The notes: generated by a model from the sequence alone, not told the origin. Shown: positions 25,931 to 34,531, counted from the first letter of the stretch. The stretch is 64,000 nucleotides of DNA from Microbacterium sp. CPCC 204701 (GCF_004010105.1 NZ_RRYE01000003.1:1-64000); one strand, 5' to 3'. Numbers and translations: made by a program.

Positions 25931-26929
25931 ATGACTGCAGTCTCCACCCTCACGGGCACGATCGACAGCTCCGCGCTCGGTCGCGTCCTCGTGCATGAGC
26001 ACCTCTTCGTCCTGAACGAGGAGTATCGCTACAACTACCGTCCCGACTTCGTCGAAGAGGACATGATCGAAACCGCCGTCGAGCAGCTGGCTGAGCTGAA
26101 AGCCGCAGGCATCGACACGATCATGGACCCGACCGTCCTCGGTCTCGGCCGCTTCATCCACCGGATGAAGGCCGTGGCCGACCGCGTGGAGTTGAACATC
26201 ATCCCCGCGACGGGGATCTACACCTACCGCGACGTACCCTTCCCCTTCACCTACGTGGGCCCCGGCCTCGGCTACGACGTTGACCGTGCACCGGGGCAGC
26301 CAGCCGACTTCATGGTCGACCACTTCGTAAACGACCTCACTGTAGGTATCGCGGGGACGGATATCAGGGCCTCATTTCTGAAGTGCGCCATCGACACCCA
26401 TGGACTCACGCCGGACATCGAACGCATCCTCCGCGCGGTGGCGCAGGCACACCTCGCAACGGGAGCACCCGTCACGGTGCACACGGACTCCCACTCGCGT
26501 AGCGGCCTGCTGGCTCAGGACGTCCTGGAGGCGGAGGGGGTCGACCTCCCACGCGTCATCATCGGACATTCCGGTGACACCAAGGATGTCGACTATCTGC
26601 GGGCCGTGGCAGATCGGGGATCCATCCTCGGCATGGACCGCTTCGGCCACGGCGGTGAGGAGTTCGGCGGGTTCACCTTTGGTGATCGAATCAACACGAT
26701 CGTCGCCCTCGTCGAGGAGGGATACTCGGACCGCATCACGCTCTCTCACGACAACTTCGTTTTCGCCGACTTCTACCCGCCGGGCGAACCACGCAACCGC
26801 CTGGAGAAGGACCTCACGTTCCTTGTCGTCTCTCAGCAGGCTGTTCCCGCGCTTCTCGACCGCGGAGTGACGCAGGCCCAGGTCGACGAAATGCTCATCC
26901 ATAATCCGCGTCGCTACTTCGAGCGATGA
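25931..26929 (+). CDS. Phosphotriesterase-like lactonase 2
   Basis: A 332-residue paralogue of lactonase 1 with every metal ligand kept: His22/His24, Lys151 (FLKCAID), His184 (TVHTDS), His213 (IGHSGDT) and Asp274 (SHDNF). It has a 7-residue insertion around 112-120 (GYDVDRAPGQ region) and a different loop after RFGHGGEEFGG, which lies where substrate specificity is set in this family. Two lactonases in one operon suggests two lactone steps or two ring sizes. The start ATG 25931 is chosen because the frame upstream is a shadow of the cupin gene. Confidence 0.92.
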   Translation: MTAVSTLTGTIDSSALGRVLVHEHLFVLNEEYRYNYRPDFVEEDMIETAVEQLAELKAAGIDTIMDPTVLGLGRFIHRMKAVADRVELNIIPATGIYTYRDVPFPFTYVGPGLGYDVDRAPGQPADFMVDHFVNDLTVGIAGTDIRASFLKCAIDTHGLTPDIERILRAVAQAHLATGAPVTVHTDSHSRSGLLAQDVLEAEGVDLPRVIIGHSGDTKDVDYLRAVADRGSILGMDRFGHGGEEFGGFTFGDRINTIVALVEEGYSDRITLSHDNFVFADFYPPGEPRNRLEKDLTFLVVSQQAVPALLDRGVTQAQVDEMLIHNPRRYFER

Positions 26930-26966
26930 CTCTCCACCTGCGCCCCGCTGCGAGGAAGTGCGAACC

Positions 26967-27830
26967 GTGAGTGATTTCCGCCTCTTGGCTTCCTACTGGA
27001 CGATCGCCGGCGACGCGGTGCCGCTGCGTCCCGGCCTTTCCGAAGTGAGTCCCTTCCCGTTGTATGACCGCATCGAGGCGGCCAGCGCGGCGGGTTTCGT
27101 CGGTATGGGTTTCTCCTTCCAGGACCTCGAAGCCTCGCTAGAGCGCTACGGGCTGAAGAACATCGCCGAGCGCCTGGACGCGAGCGGGATCGTGGACGTC
27201 GAGGTCGAGATGCTCGGCGACTGGTTCGCCGACGGCGACGCTCGCATCGAATCGGACCGCGTCCGGGATGTCCTGCTCGACGCGGCTGAAGCCTTCGGAG
27301 CGCGCCATCTGAAATGCGGGGGTCCGCCGCATCCGGTCGACGACGCGCAGCTCGCTGAGAGATTCGCCGAACTGTGTGACGTCGCTGCCGCCACCGGCCT
27401 CAACGTCGCGATCGAACCCATGCCGTTCACCACGGTTGCCACGCCGGCGGACGGACTGGCCTTGGTGAACGCCGCCGGGCGCGCGAACGGGGGACTGTGC
27501 ATCGACATCTGGCACGTCGCACGCTCGGGCACGCCGTACGGGGACGTCGCGCGCCTTCCGGCAGACCGCGTGTTCGCGGTGGAGCTCAATGACGCGGCCC
27601 GAGACCCGGTCGGAGACCTTCTCGATGACACCCTCGATCGTCGACTGCCGTGCGGCCAGGGCGACCTCGACGTGCGTGCCTTCGTGGAGGCGGTCCGTCG
27701 AGCGGGGTTCCAGGGTCCCTTCGGTGTCGAGATCATCTCGTCGGCGCACCGCACCCTCCCCCTGGATGAGGCGGCGCGCCTTGCGTTCGAGACCACCGCT
27801 CACGTGATTCGGAAATCGAATGGAGAGTGA
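26967..27830 (+). CDS. Sugar phosphate isomerase/epimerase-like TIM-barrel protein
   Basis: About 287 residues of the AP_endonuc_2 (xylose-isomerase-like) fold. Metal-ligand positions are recognisable at VAIEPMPF, CIDIWHVARSG, VELNDA and GVEIISS. Relatives include hydroxypyruvate isomerase, inosose dehydratase and various dehydratases/epimerases. A cofactor-free isomerisation or dehydration of the lactone-derived hydroxyacid is possible. GTG 26967 is used; GTG 26958 is also in frame, with a closer GAGG. Last gene before the strong terminator. Confidence 0.75.
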   Translation: MSDFRLLASYWTIAGDAVPLRPGLSEVSPFPLYDRIEAASAAGFVGMGFSFQDLEASLERYGLKNIAERLDASGIVDVEVEMLGDWFADGDARIESDRVRDVLLDAAEAFGARHLKCGGPPHPVDDAQLAERFAELCDVAAATGLNVAIEPMPFTTVATPADGLALVNAAGRANGGLCIDIWHVARSGTPYGDVARLPADRVFAVELNDAARDPVGDLLDDTLDRRLPCGQGDLDVRAFVEAVRRAGFQGPFGVEIISSAHRTLPLDEAARLAFETTAHVIRKSNGE

Positions 27831-27833
27831 CGA

Positions 27834-27872
27834 AACGAAGGGCGGTCCGGCTGACCCGGACCGCCCTTCGTT
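27834..27872. terminator. Bidirectional rho-independent terminator
   Basis: A 17-bp perfect stem (AACGAAGGGCGGTCCGG and its complement) with a 5-nt loop CTGAC. It sits between the convergent TIM-barrel gene and the NTF2-like gene. The A- and T-ends of the stem give weak U-tracts in both directions. Confidence 0.9.
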
Positions 27873-27884
27873 CTCATGCCGCGT

Positions 27885-28301
27885 TCAGTCCCCCTGCGAA
27901 TTGCGGAATGATTCGGGCGCAGGATTTCCCTCGACCTCGCGCGCATCGAAGTACTCCCGCCAGTTGATCAGCAAGCCGTCGTCCGTGAGTTCCATGACGC
28001 CCGCAAGCGGAACGTCGACTTTGCGTCCATCGTGGAATGTGACGTGTTCGATGCGCTCGGTATAAACAAAGTTGCCTCTCGAGGCGATGCGAAGAGTTTC
28101 GATGTCGAGATCGAGCGTCGTGAAGCAGTACGCGATGAAGTCGCGGATCTCCTTCTCCCCGCGTCGAGGCTCATACGGCATGTCCGTGTAGACGCAGTCG
28201 GGATGGAAGTACGGCATGAGCAGGTCGACATCCGACTTCACCCAGAGGTCGAGAAACTCGACCATCTTCTTCTCGTTCGCATTTTGAGGCACAGCGGCCA
28301 T
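27885..28301 (-). CDS. NTF2-like (SnoaL/limonene-epoxide-hydrolase-like) protein 1
   Basis: A 138-residue cone-shaped alpha+beta protein. MVEFLDLWVKSDVDLLMPYF is followed by DCVYTDMPYEPRRGEKEIRD, the typical SnoaL layout. Members act as hydrolases, isomerases or dehydratases, or as small ligand-binding proteins. The start ATG 28301 has GAGGGG upstream; the longer frame is not used. A second NTF2-like gene lies 125 bp upstream in the same direction. Confidence 0.82.
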   Translation of the reverse strand: MAAVPQNANEKKMVEFLDLWVKSDVDLLMPYFHPDCVYTDMPYEPRRGEKEIRDFIAYCFTTLDLDIETLRIASRGNFVYTERIEHVTFHDGRKVDVPLAGVMELTDDGLLINWREYFDAREVEGNPAPESFRNSQGD

Positions 28302-28425
28302 GGTGTCCCCTCGTTCGGTACGGCGATGATGTTTGCGACGAATCCGAGTACGGTTCGCTTCAGCCCATCGTGCGATCGGCGAAGATGCCGCGCGCGCGAT
28401 GTTCGTCAGTACCGAACGGGGGCGT

Positions 28426-28869
28426 TCACCCGCCAGCATCATCCGGGCGAGGGTAGCCTTCCGCGACGTGGGCGTAACCGGAGATCTTCCAGTCTCCGGC
28501 CTCGTTCAGGAGGTAGTAGATGACCCTGCCACCCTCGATGAATGCCCCATCTGTGGTGCGCCGCTCAAAGTCCGCCAGGATTGACGCTGTCCGTTCGGTG
28601 AGGAGGGTGATCCGCGTACGGAGCACTCGAGAGGTGCCAGCCCAACCCAACTCGGAGATGCGATCGATCTGATCCTGGAAGTGAGCGGCCATTTCGGCGC
28701 TCGACGCGAAGATGCTTTGGCCAGGACGGCCGTCGACGACGTGGAGGTCGAAGCAGGGTGTGTACACATGCTCGGCGGTTCGAGACGCGTCGCGAGAGTT
28801 GAATGCCGCAACGTAGGAGACGAAGAACTTCTCCAAGTTCTCGACGGTTGCACGCTGGTCCGAGGTCAT
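28426..28869 (-). CDS. NTF2-like protein 2 (SnoaL family)
   Basis: About 147 residues with FFVSYVAAFNSRDASRTAEH, YTPCFDLHVVDG and the C-terminal WKISGYAHVAEG, matching the NTF2 fold (possible polyketide cyclase/dehydratase or ring-hydroxylating beta-subunit-like). The ATG at 28869 has GGAG 5 nt upstream; ATG 28872 directly precedes it. The long frame extending to 29073 is rejected. Function unknown. Confidence 0.78.
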   Translation of the reverse strand: MTSDQRATVENLEKFFVSYVAAFNSRDASRTAEHVYTPCFDLHVVDGRPGQSIFASSAEMAAHFQDQIDRISELGWAGTSRVLRTRITLLTERTASILADFERRTTDGAFIEGGRVIYYLLNEAGDWKISGYAHVAEGYPRPDDAGG

Positions 28870-29131
28870 CATTGCTCCCATGATCACCGTCGAAGATAGG
28901 ACCTCGACGAACGTGCGCCGCATGCTGTCCGAAATGGATGAACGGCATGGCGCGTGATGCGGGCGGCGTGCTGTGGACGCCACGTGCGGGCCGGCAGGGT
29001 AAAACGAGAACCCGCGGACATCCTGTCGACGACGTTCGAAAAGTAGGCCATTGCGACGACCGCTGGAAGGCAAGCCGTCGCTATGGCCTCGTTTTCAACC
29101 GTCGCCGACAAATCCGCGGGCTCTCGAGGTT

Positions 29132-29149
29132 CACTGTCTCAACACAGTG
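29132..29149 (-). terminator. Hairpin just downstream of the tRNA-Arg 3' end
   Basis: CACTGT/ACAGTG 6-bp perfect stem with a 6-nt loop, starting 1 nt after the tRNA acceptor end on the minus strand. It is likely the original tRNA terminator, although a T-run is lacking. Confidence 0.5.
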
Positions 29150-29150
29150 C

Positions 29151-29191
29151 GCGCCCGAAGGGACTCGAACCCCTAACCCTCTGATCCGTAG
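29151..29191 (-). other. 3' half of a tRNA-Arg(ACG) gene, att-like remnant
   Basis: Reading the minus strand: anticodon loop CTACGGA (anticodon ACG), 3' anticodon stem TCAGA, T-arm AGGGG-TTCGAGT-CCCTT and acceptor CGGGCGC are intact. The upstream part does not continue the tRNA. The 5' anticodon stem should be TCTGA but reads CTTGT, and no matching GCGCCCG acceptor strand follows. Such 41-bp 3' halves are the usual crossover segment of tyrosine-integrase elements, so this is probably an attachment-site duplicate. No integrase gene is in the window. Confidence 0.75.
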
Positions 29192-29361
29192 ACAAGCAGT
29201 GCCAGCCGTTGAGCCCTCTGAACTACTCGGTGTCATGTGTCAGAAATGGGCTCTCGGCGGACCGTCTGGTCACGATCGACGTTCTTGGCGAAGCTATTCT
29301 CCGACTGCGGGTGGAGCCGCGAAAGGGGGTAGGCAACCGCTCGGTCCTCGTACGCCAACCT

Positions 29362-29600
29362 CTACTCCGCGACGAGAACATCGAAGTTGAACGCCTGACC
29401 GAGGCTTCTGGGCCCCGAGCAGAGGTGGATGCGCGTAGGGTGCACCCCGGCCTCGGCCTCCGCCCGTGCGGCAGTGGTTCGTACGAATCGAACACGGTGC
29501 GCCACTCGGCATAGATCTCGTGAAGGTCGCCGCGGTAGATCAGCGGGTCCCGGACGACCTCGCCCGCGGCCGACGCTTTCGGCGGCGCGTCCAGCCCGCT
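29362..29600 (-). pseudogene. Frameshifted fragment of a GH13 alpha-glucosidase
   Basis: One minus-strand frame reads RGDLHEIYAEWRTVFDSYE, and a second, just downstream, reads SLGQAFNFDVLVAE and then a stop (29362-29364). Both are conserved blocks of GH13 alpha-glucosidases/oligo-1,6-glucosidases (HEIYxEWR.VxDSY and LGQAFNFDLL), in the right order but with about half the intervening sequence missing. The rest of the enzyme (about 550 residues) is absent. It is a decayed remnant next to the tRNA scar. Confidence 0.7.
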
Positions 29601-29637
29601 CGAGAGACCCAGAGCGGGCCGGACGAGCCGCTGACGC

Positions 29638-30492
29638 TCAGAGCGCCGCGCGCAAGCCCTCGTCCAGGGGCGTCGTAGGGCGACCGAGCAGGAGCGAGAG
29701 CGTGCCGTCGGTCTCGGCGAGTGCGCCGTCACGGATGTTCGCGTCCAGCGCCGTGACGAAGCCGACCGTGCTGGCGTCGAGCCCGGCGGTCTCGAGTGCG
29801 GCGGTGTGCTGCGCGGTCGTGAGCGGCATGTAGCGAACCTCTCGGCCCGTCAGGTCTGAGGTCACGGCGGCGAGCTCGTCGAAGCTCCACGCGGCGTCCC
29901 CACCGAGCTCGTAGACCTGGCCGATGTGCCTGTCCTCGGTGAGCGCGACAGCCGCGGCCACGGCGTAGTCGATGCGGCTCGCAGAGGCGACGCGGCCCTC
30001 GCCGACGCTCGCGGCGATGACGCCGGTCTCCCTCGCGCGTGCCACGACGGCGACGTAGTTCTCCGTGTACAAGTTGTTGCGAAGGATCACCGCGGGGATG
30101 CCGGACGCCGCGATGGCCTCCTCGGTCGCCTTGTGCTCGGGTGCGAGTACGAGGTTGCTCGTCGCCGCATTCGACGCGCTCGTGTAGACGAGCTTCGCGA
30201 CGCCTGCGACACGAGCTGCACCGATGACGACCTGGTGCTGCGCCGCGCGCTTGCCGACCTCACTGCCCGAGATGAGCAACATGGCGTCGACGCCATCGAC
30301 GGCCGCCGCAACAGTCTCGGGAGCGTCGTAATCGAGTGCCACGACCTGCACGCCGCGGTCGGCCAGGTCAGCGGCTTTGGCGACGTCGCGCGCGCCCGCG
30401 CGGACGGCCGATGGCTCGACACCGCGAGCGAGGAGACTGTCGACGACGAGGCGACCGAGCTGGCCCGCGGCACCGGTAATGAGGATGGTCAT
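29638..30492 (-). CDS. NmrA-like NAD(P)H-binding quinone oxidoreductase (QorB-like)
   Basis: A 284-residue atypical SDR. N-terminal TILITGAAGQLGRLVVDSL is the NADPH-binding motif (GxxGxxG), and KLVYTSASNA and VILRNNLYTENY match the QOR2/YtfG group. It probably reduces quinones or other electrophiles. ATG 30492 with AAAGGA upstream is preferred over a longer frame. It is divergent from the HxlR regulator at 30586, the arrangement seen for ytfG-ytfH and qorA-qorR pairs. Confidence 0.88.
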   Translation of the reverse strand: MTILITGAAGQLGRLVVDSLLARGVEPSAVRAGARDVAKAADLADRGVQVVALDYDAPETVAAAVDGVDAMLLISGSEVGKRAAQHQVVIGAARVAGVAKLVYTSASNAATSNLVLAPEHKATEEAIAASGIPAVILRNNLYTENYVAVVARARETGVIAASVGEGRVASASRIDYAVAAAVALTEDRHIGQVYELGGDAAWSFDELAAVTSDLTGREVRYMPLTTAQHTAALETAGLDASTVGFVTALDANIRDGALAETDGTLSLLLGRPTTPLDEGLRAAL

Positions 30493-30540
30493 GAGGAGTC
30501 CTTTCTCAGGGGTCCTCCACGACAACGGGGCATCTCCCGT

Positions 30541-30575
30541 TTACCTTCCGTAAGATCGGTACCCACTTTTGGGTA
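30541..30575. promoter_or_regulatory. Two inverted repeats in the qor/hxlR divergent promoter
   Basis: 30560-30575 is a 16-bp perfect palindrome TACCCACTTTTGGGTA; 30541-30553 is TTAC-CTTCC-GTAA. They lie 11 bp upstream of the regulator start and 49 bp upstream of the reductase start, as expected for redox-sensing HxlR/QorR autoregulation. Confidence 0.65.
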
Positions 30576-30585
30576 AGGTACTGAC

Positions 30586-30960
30586 ATGATGGTTAGTTCC
30601 GCGCAGAATCGCGCGCCTCGGGACGGTGTCTTCGGGGAGGGCTGCGGCACGCGCGTCGTCCTCGACCACATCATGAGCAGGTGGGGCGTGCTCGTGCTCT
30701 GCGCGCTTTCTGACGGAACGCTGCGGTGGAGCGAGCTGCGCCGACAGGTCGACGGCATCAGCGAGAAGATGCTCGCGTCGACGCTGCGCACCCTCGCCTC
30801 TGACGGACTCGTGCACCGGGACTCGTTGCCGAGCGTTCCGCCACACGTGGAGTACAGCCTCACACCGCTCGGCCGCGACCTCATGGAGCAGATGCTCCCG
30901 CTCGTCGCGTGGATTGCCGACCACGCCGACGCGATGGTCGGGAGTTCGTCGGCCCGTTGA
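30586..30960 (+). CDS. HxlR-family transcriptional regulator (QorR/YtfH-like)
   Basis: A 124-residue winged helix. It has VLDHIMSRWGVLVLCAL, LRWSELRRQVDGISEKMLAS (recognition helix) and YSLTPLGRDL, all typical of HxlR. A single Cys near residue 20 (GEGCGTRVV) matches the redox-sensing Cys of QorR/HypR-type members. It probably represses the divergent reductase gene until oxidised or bound by a quinone. ATG 30589 is an alternative start. Confidence 0.92.
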   Translation: MMVSSAQNRAPRDGVFGEGCGTRVVLDHIMSRWGVLVLCALSDGTLRWSELRRQVDGISEKMLASTLRTLASDGLVHRDSLPSVPPHVEYSLTPLGRDLMEQMLPLVAWIADHADAMVGSSSAR

Positions 30961-31231
30961 CCACGGACTTGAGCGCGTTCCAGTCACGCCGGGCGCCACG
31001 AACGATCGGCGGGAAACCTCGCCGTGGGCCGTGACGAGGTGAGCGTACCGGCGGGTGACTGCTGTGCCTCCAGTCGAGAACGTACTTCTGCCATGGCTCG
31101 GAAGGCATCGGCAGTTCAAGTCCACATGCCTTTTTGGATCTCCTACTCAGCCGAATACGTTCGTCAGGGTTGTCCTCCGAACGCTGCGGAATCGATCGGA
31201 GCCGGTTGATCGGAGGCGGTGACGATCGGCG

Positions 31232-33616
31232 TCAGACGGTCGTCAGTTGCTGCTTGGACAATCGCAGCCACGTCTCGACGACGGTGTCGGGATTCAACGA
31301 CATCGATTCGATGCCCTGTTCGACCAGCCATTCTGCGAGGTCGGGGTGATCGCTGGGACCCTGGCCGCAGATGCCGACGTATTTGCCGGCGCGGGCGCAG
31401 GCGTCGATGGCCAGTGAAAGCATCTTGAGCACTGCTGGGTCTCGCTCGTCGAACGTCGCCGCAACCAGCGCGGAGTCGCGGTCGAGTCCGAGCGTGAGCT
31501 GCGTCATGTCGTTGGACCCGATGGAGAACCCGTCGAAGTACTCCAGGAATTCGTCAGCGAGCACCGCGTTTGAGGGCAATTCGCACATCATGATCACGCG
31601 CAGCCCGTTCTCACCACGCCGGAGTCCGTTCTCGGCGAGCAGGTCGATCACCGCAGCCGCTTCGCTTAGCGTGCGGACGAAGGGCACCATGATGGCGATG
31701 TTGGTCAGTCCCATCTCGTCGCGCACGTATCGCAACGCCTCGCATTCCATGTCGAAGCAGGCGCGGAAGTCGTCCGAGATGTACCGGGATGCCCCGCGAT
31801 AGCCGATCATCGGATTCTCCTCATGCGGTTCGTACAGCTCGCCGCCGAGGAGGTTGGCATACTCGTTTGATTTGAAGTCGGAGAGGCGGACGATGACGGG
31901 CTCGGGCGCGAACGCGGCGCCGAGCATCGAGATTCCCTCGGCGACGCGTCGCACGAAGTACTCGCGCGGCGAGGCATAAGCGCTGATGCGCTCGGCGATC
32001 TCATCGCGCAGCGGAGCGGGGAGGCTTTCGTGTTCGAGAAGCGCCCGGGGGTGGATGCCGATCTGCCGGTTGATGACGAATTCCAGTCGCGCCAGTCCGA
32101 CGCCCCGATTGGGCAACTTCGAGAATGAGAACGCTTGATCTGGGGTGCCGACATTCAGCATGATCTTCACGGGGCTTTCCGGCATGGCGTCCAGTTCGGT
32201 GATCGCCTCGGTGAAGTTCAGGATCCCCTGGTAGACGAGCCCGGTGTCACCTTCCGCGCAGGAGACCGTCACCTCCTGCCCATCGGTGAGGGCGCGTGTC
32301 GCCTCGACGGCGCCCACAACGGCGGGAATGCCCAGTTCACGCGCGATGATCGCCGCATGGCAGGTCCGGCCGCCGCGGTTGGTCACGATCGCCGATGCAA
32401 GCTTCATGATCGGCTCCCAGTCGGGATCGGTCATGTCAGCGACGAGCACCTCGCCCTTGCGGAATTGATCCATCTGCTCGATCGAGGTCATCACCCGTAC
32501 CGGTCCGGCGCCAATCTTCTGGCCGATCGCTCGCCCATCCACGATCGGAACACCCGCCTCTTCGAGCACGAACCGGCGCATGACATTTCCCTCGGCACGG
32601 GAGACGACGGTCTCCGGACGCGCCTGCAGGATATACAACTCCCCATCGACGCCGTCTTTTCCCCACTCGACGTCCATCGGACGCCCGTAGTGCTCCTCGA
32701 TGACGAGGGCCTGCCGCGCGAGTTCCTCGACTTCGGCGTCTGAGATGCTCAACCGCGCGCGCTCTCGCGGAGCGACATCGGTGAACACGGTGCTCCCCCC
32801 GACATGACGGCCGTGGGCGTACACCATCTTCACGGCCTTCTCGCCTACGGATCGCTTGAGAATCGCGGGGCGGCCAGCGCGCAGCGCCGGCTTGTAGACG
32901 TAGAACTCGTCCGGATTCACCGCGCCCTGCACCACCGCTTCGCCGAGACCATAGGAGCTGGTGACGAAGACTGCCCGGTCGAAGCCCGACTCGGTATCCA
33001 CAGTGAAGAGCACACCGGAGGCTCCGATGTCTGATCGGACCATGCGCTGAACTCCAGCCGAGAGCGCGACGTCGTCGTGATCGAACCCGTGATGCACCCG
33101 ATAGGCGATGGCGCGGTCGTTGTACAGCGATGCGAAGACATGGCGGATAGCGAGGAGGATGTTCTCGATCCCGCTGATGTTCAGGAAGGTCTCCTGCTGG
33201 CCAGCGAAGGAGGCATCCGGAAGGTCCTCGGCGGTCGCGCTCGAGCGCACCGCCCATGACACGAACTCCGGTTCCGCATCACCGGCGACCTGCCGCGCAT
33301 AGGCACGCCGGATGTCCTGCTCGAACGCTGCAGGGAATGGCTGCGCCAGAATCCACTCCCGCATCGCAGCCCCGACCCGGGACAGCTCGGCGACATCCGC
33401 CACATCGACGCCCTCGACAGCGTGACGGATCCGATCGTGAAGGCCGTTCGCCGCCAGAAACTCACGATACGCGTCGGCGGTCGTCGCGAAGCCACCAGGC
33501 ACCCTCACACCTGCGTCCGACAGATGGGAGACCATCTCCCCCAGGGAGGCATTCTTCCCGCCGACCTGCGCCACATCGGCCATGCCGACCTCGCTGTACA
33601 AGAGAATGTTCGTCAT
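31232..33616 (-). CDS. ppsA: Phosphoenolpyruvate synthase
   Basis: A 794-residue PEP synthase, full length. The N-terminal pyruvate/ATP-binding domain has [11 protein letters not shown]; the swivelling phosphohistidine domain has [21 protein letters not shown] with the phosphorylated His; the C-terminal TIM barrel has the proton-donor Cys in GICGQGPSD. It makes PEP from pyruvate, ATP and water for gluconeogenesis. The ATG 33616 has GGAG 7 nt upstream; the in-frame ATG at 33640 lacks one. Pyruvate is a product of the meta-cleavage aldolase, so the gene fits growth on aromatics. The regulator gene follows 54 bp upstream. Confidence 0.97.
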   Translation of the reverse strand: MTNILLYSEVGMADVAQVGGKNASLGEMVSHLSDAGVRVPGGFATTADAYREFLAANGLHDRIRHAVEGVDVADVAELSRVGAAMREWILAQPFPAAFEQDIRRAYARQVAGDAEPEFVSWAVRSSATAEDLPDASFAGQQETFLNISGIENILLAIRHVFASLYNDRAIAYRVHHGFDHDDVALSAGVQRMVRSDIGASGVLFTVDTESGFDRAVFVTSSYGLGEAVVQGAVNPDEFYVYKPALRAGRPAILKRSVGEKAVKMVYAHGRHVGGSTVFTDVAPRERARLSISDAEVEELARQALVIEEHYGRPMDVEWGKDGVDGELYILQARPETVVSRAEGNVMRRFVLEEAGVPIVDGRAIGQKIGAGPVRVMTSIEQMDQFRKGEVLVADMTDPDWEPIMKLASAIVTNRGGRTCHAAIIARELGIPAVVGAVEATRALTDGQEVTVSCAEGDTGLVYQGILNFTEAITELDAMPESPVKIMLNVGTPDQAFSFSKLPNRGVGLARLEFVINRQIGIHPRALLEHESLPAPLRDEIAERISAYASPREYFVRRVAEGISMLGAAFAPEPVIVRLSDFKSNEYANLLGGELYEPHEENPMIGYRGASRYISDDFRACFDMECEALRYVRDEMGLTNIAIMVPFVRTLSEAAAVIDLLAENGLRRGENGLRVIMMCELPSNAVLADEFLEYFDGFSIGSNDMTQLTLGLDRDSALVAATFDERDPAVLKMLSLAIDACARAGKYVGICGQGPSDHPDLAEWLVEQGIESMSLNPDTVVETWLRLSKQQLTTV

Positions 33617-33670
33617 GGGGGACTCCTGATCGCTGATCATGTGGGTGAGAGGGATGCGTACCGCGCCGGG

Positions 33671-34531
33671 TCAGCTGCGGAGGTGCATGGACTGCATGAT
33701 GACCGCTGACATCTCCTCGACCGATTTCGTGGACGAGTTGAGGAAGCGCACGCCGTTGCGCCGGTACAGGTCTTCGGCTCGACGGAGCTCGAGCGTGCAT
33801 TGGGCAAGACTCGAGTACGCAGAATTGGGACGGCGCTCGTGCCTCACTTGGCTCAACCTCAGTGGCGTCGTGGTCAGCCCGAAGCACTTGGACGCGTGGG
33901 CGTTCACGGTTCGCGGGAGGTCCTCGGTCGGGAAGTCGTCGTCTGTGAGCGGGTAGTTGGCCACGAGAAGCCCGTACTGCAGAGCCAGGTACATCGTGGT
34001 CGGTGTCTTCCCGCATCGGGACGGAGCGATGATGATCACGTCAGCGGTGTCCAACCCACGTCTGCTCTGACCGTCGTCGTGTTCGATCGCGTACTCGACG
34101 GCCCGCATGCGAGCGAAGTAGCGCTCGATATCCCCCACCCCGTGAAACTGACCCAACTGCTCCGACCTGGTCGTCCCCAGGGCGTCCTCCAGCTCGGTGA
34201 GGTGTCCGCTCAACAGGTCGATCACGACCGCGCCAGGCACCTGGAGCTGCCCCAGGATCGCGACGGACTTCACTGTGGCGAAGACGATCGGCTGCCCCCC
34301 CGCCCCGATGACTTCCTGGATGTCCCGGGCAATGGCACGGGCCCCGTCGACCGTGTCGATGAAAGGAATCGTCTGCCGGGCGATGGGCACACCCGGAAAA
34401 TTCGCCAGCAGCGCGCTCCCCAGAGTCTCCGCGGTAATGCCCGTACTGTCGGATACAAAGAACGCCGCTCGCGCCGAAGGTGGTTCGGTCTCGCTGGAGG
34501 CGGCGAACAAGCCGGTCGTGATTGAGTTCAT
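33671..34531 (-). CDS. ppsR: PEP synthase regulatory protein (bifunctional kinase/pyrophosphorylase, DUF299)
   Basis: A 286-residue PpsR/RP1-type protein. FFVSDSTGITAETLG is the family's conserved opening, SRCGKTPTTMYLALQYG is its P-loop, and ANYPLTDDDFP follows it. It phosphorylates PEP synthase on a Thr using ADP and removes the phosphate with Pi. It is encoded directly upstream of ppsA in the same direction. The start at ATG 34531 leaves a normal family N-terminus. Confidence 0.95.
   Translation of the reverse strand: MNSITTGLFAASSETEPPSARAAFFVSDSTGITAETLGSALLANFPGVPIARQTIPFIDTVDGARAIARDIQEVIGAGGQPIVFATVKSVAILGQLQVPGAVVIDLLSGHLTELEDALGTTRSEQLGQFHGVGDIERYFARMRAVEYAIEHDDGQSRRGLDTADVIIIAPSRCGKTPTTMYLALQYGLLVANYPLTDDDFPTEDLPRTVNAHASKCFGLTTTPLRLSQVRHERRPNSAYSSLAQCTLELRRAEDLYRRNGVRFLNSSTKSVEEMSAVIMQSMHLRS

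Larger units (their letters stand above)
28870..29361. other. Gene-free stretch with tRNA remnant
   Basis: About 490 bp with no convincing gene. It holds the hairpin at 29132-29149 and the 3' half tRNA-Arg at 29151-29191. Nothing else recognisable was seen in 28870-29131 or 29192-29361. Confidence 0.6.

Noticed and set aside
29151-29235. Apparent complete tRNA-Arg gene on the minus strand
   Set aside because: The 3' half is perfect, but the 5' side of the anticodon stem reads CTTGT instead of TCTGA, and no GCGCCCG acceptor strand exists upstream. It cannot fold as a tRNA.
29477-29493. GTTCG-N7-CGAAC dyad identical in form to the candidate IclR operator at 18621
   Set aside because: It falls inside the alpha-glucosidase remnant at the DSYE codons and is not in front of any gene start, so chance is the better explanation.
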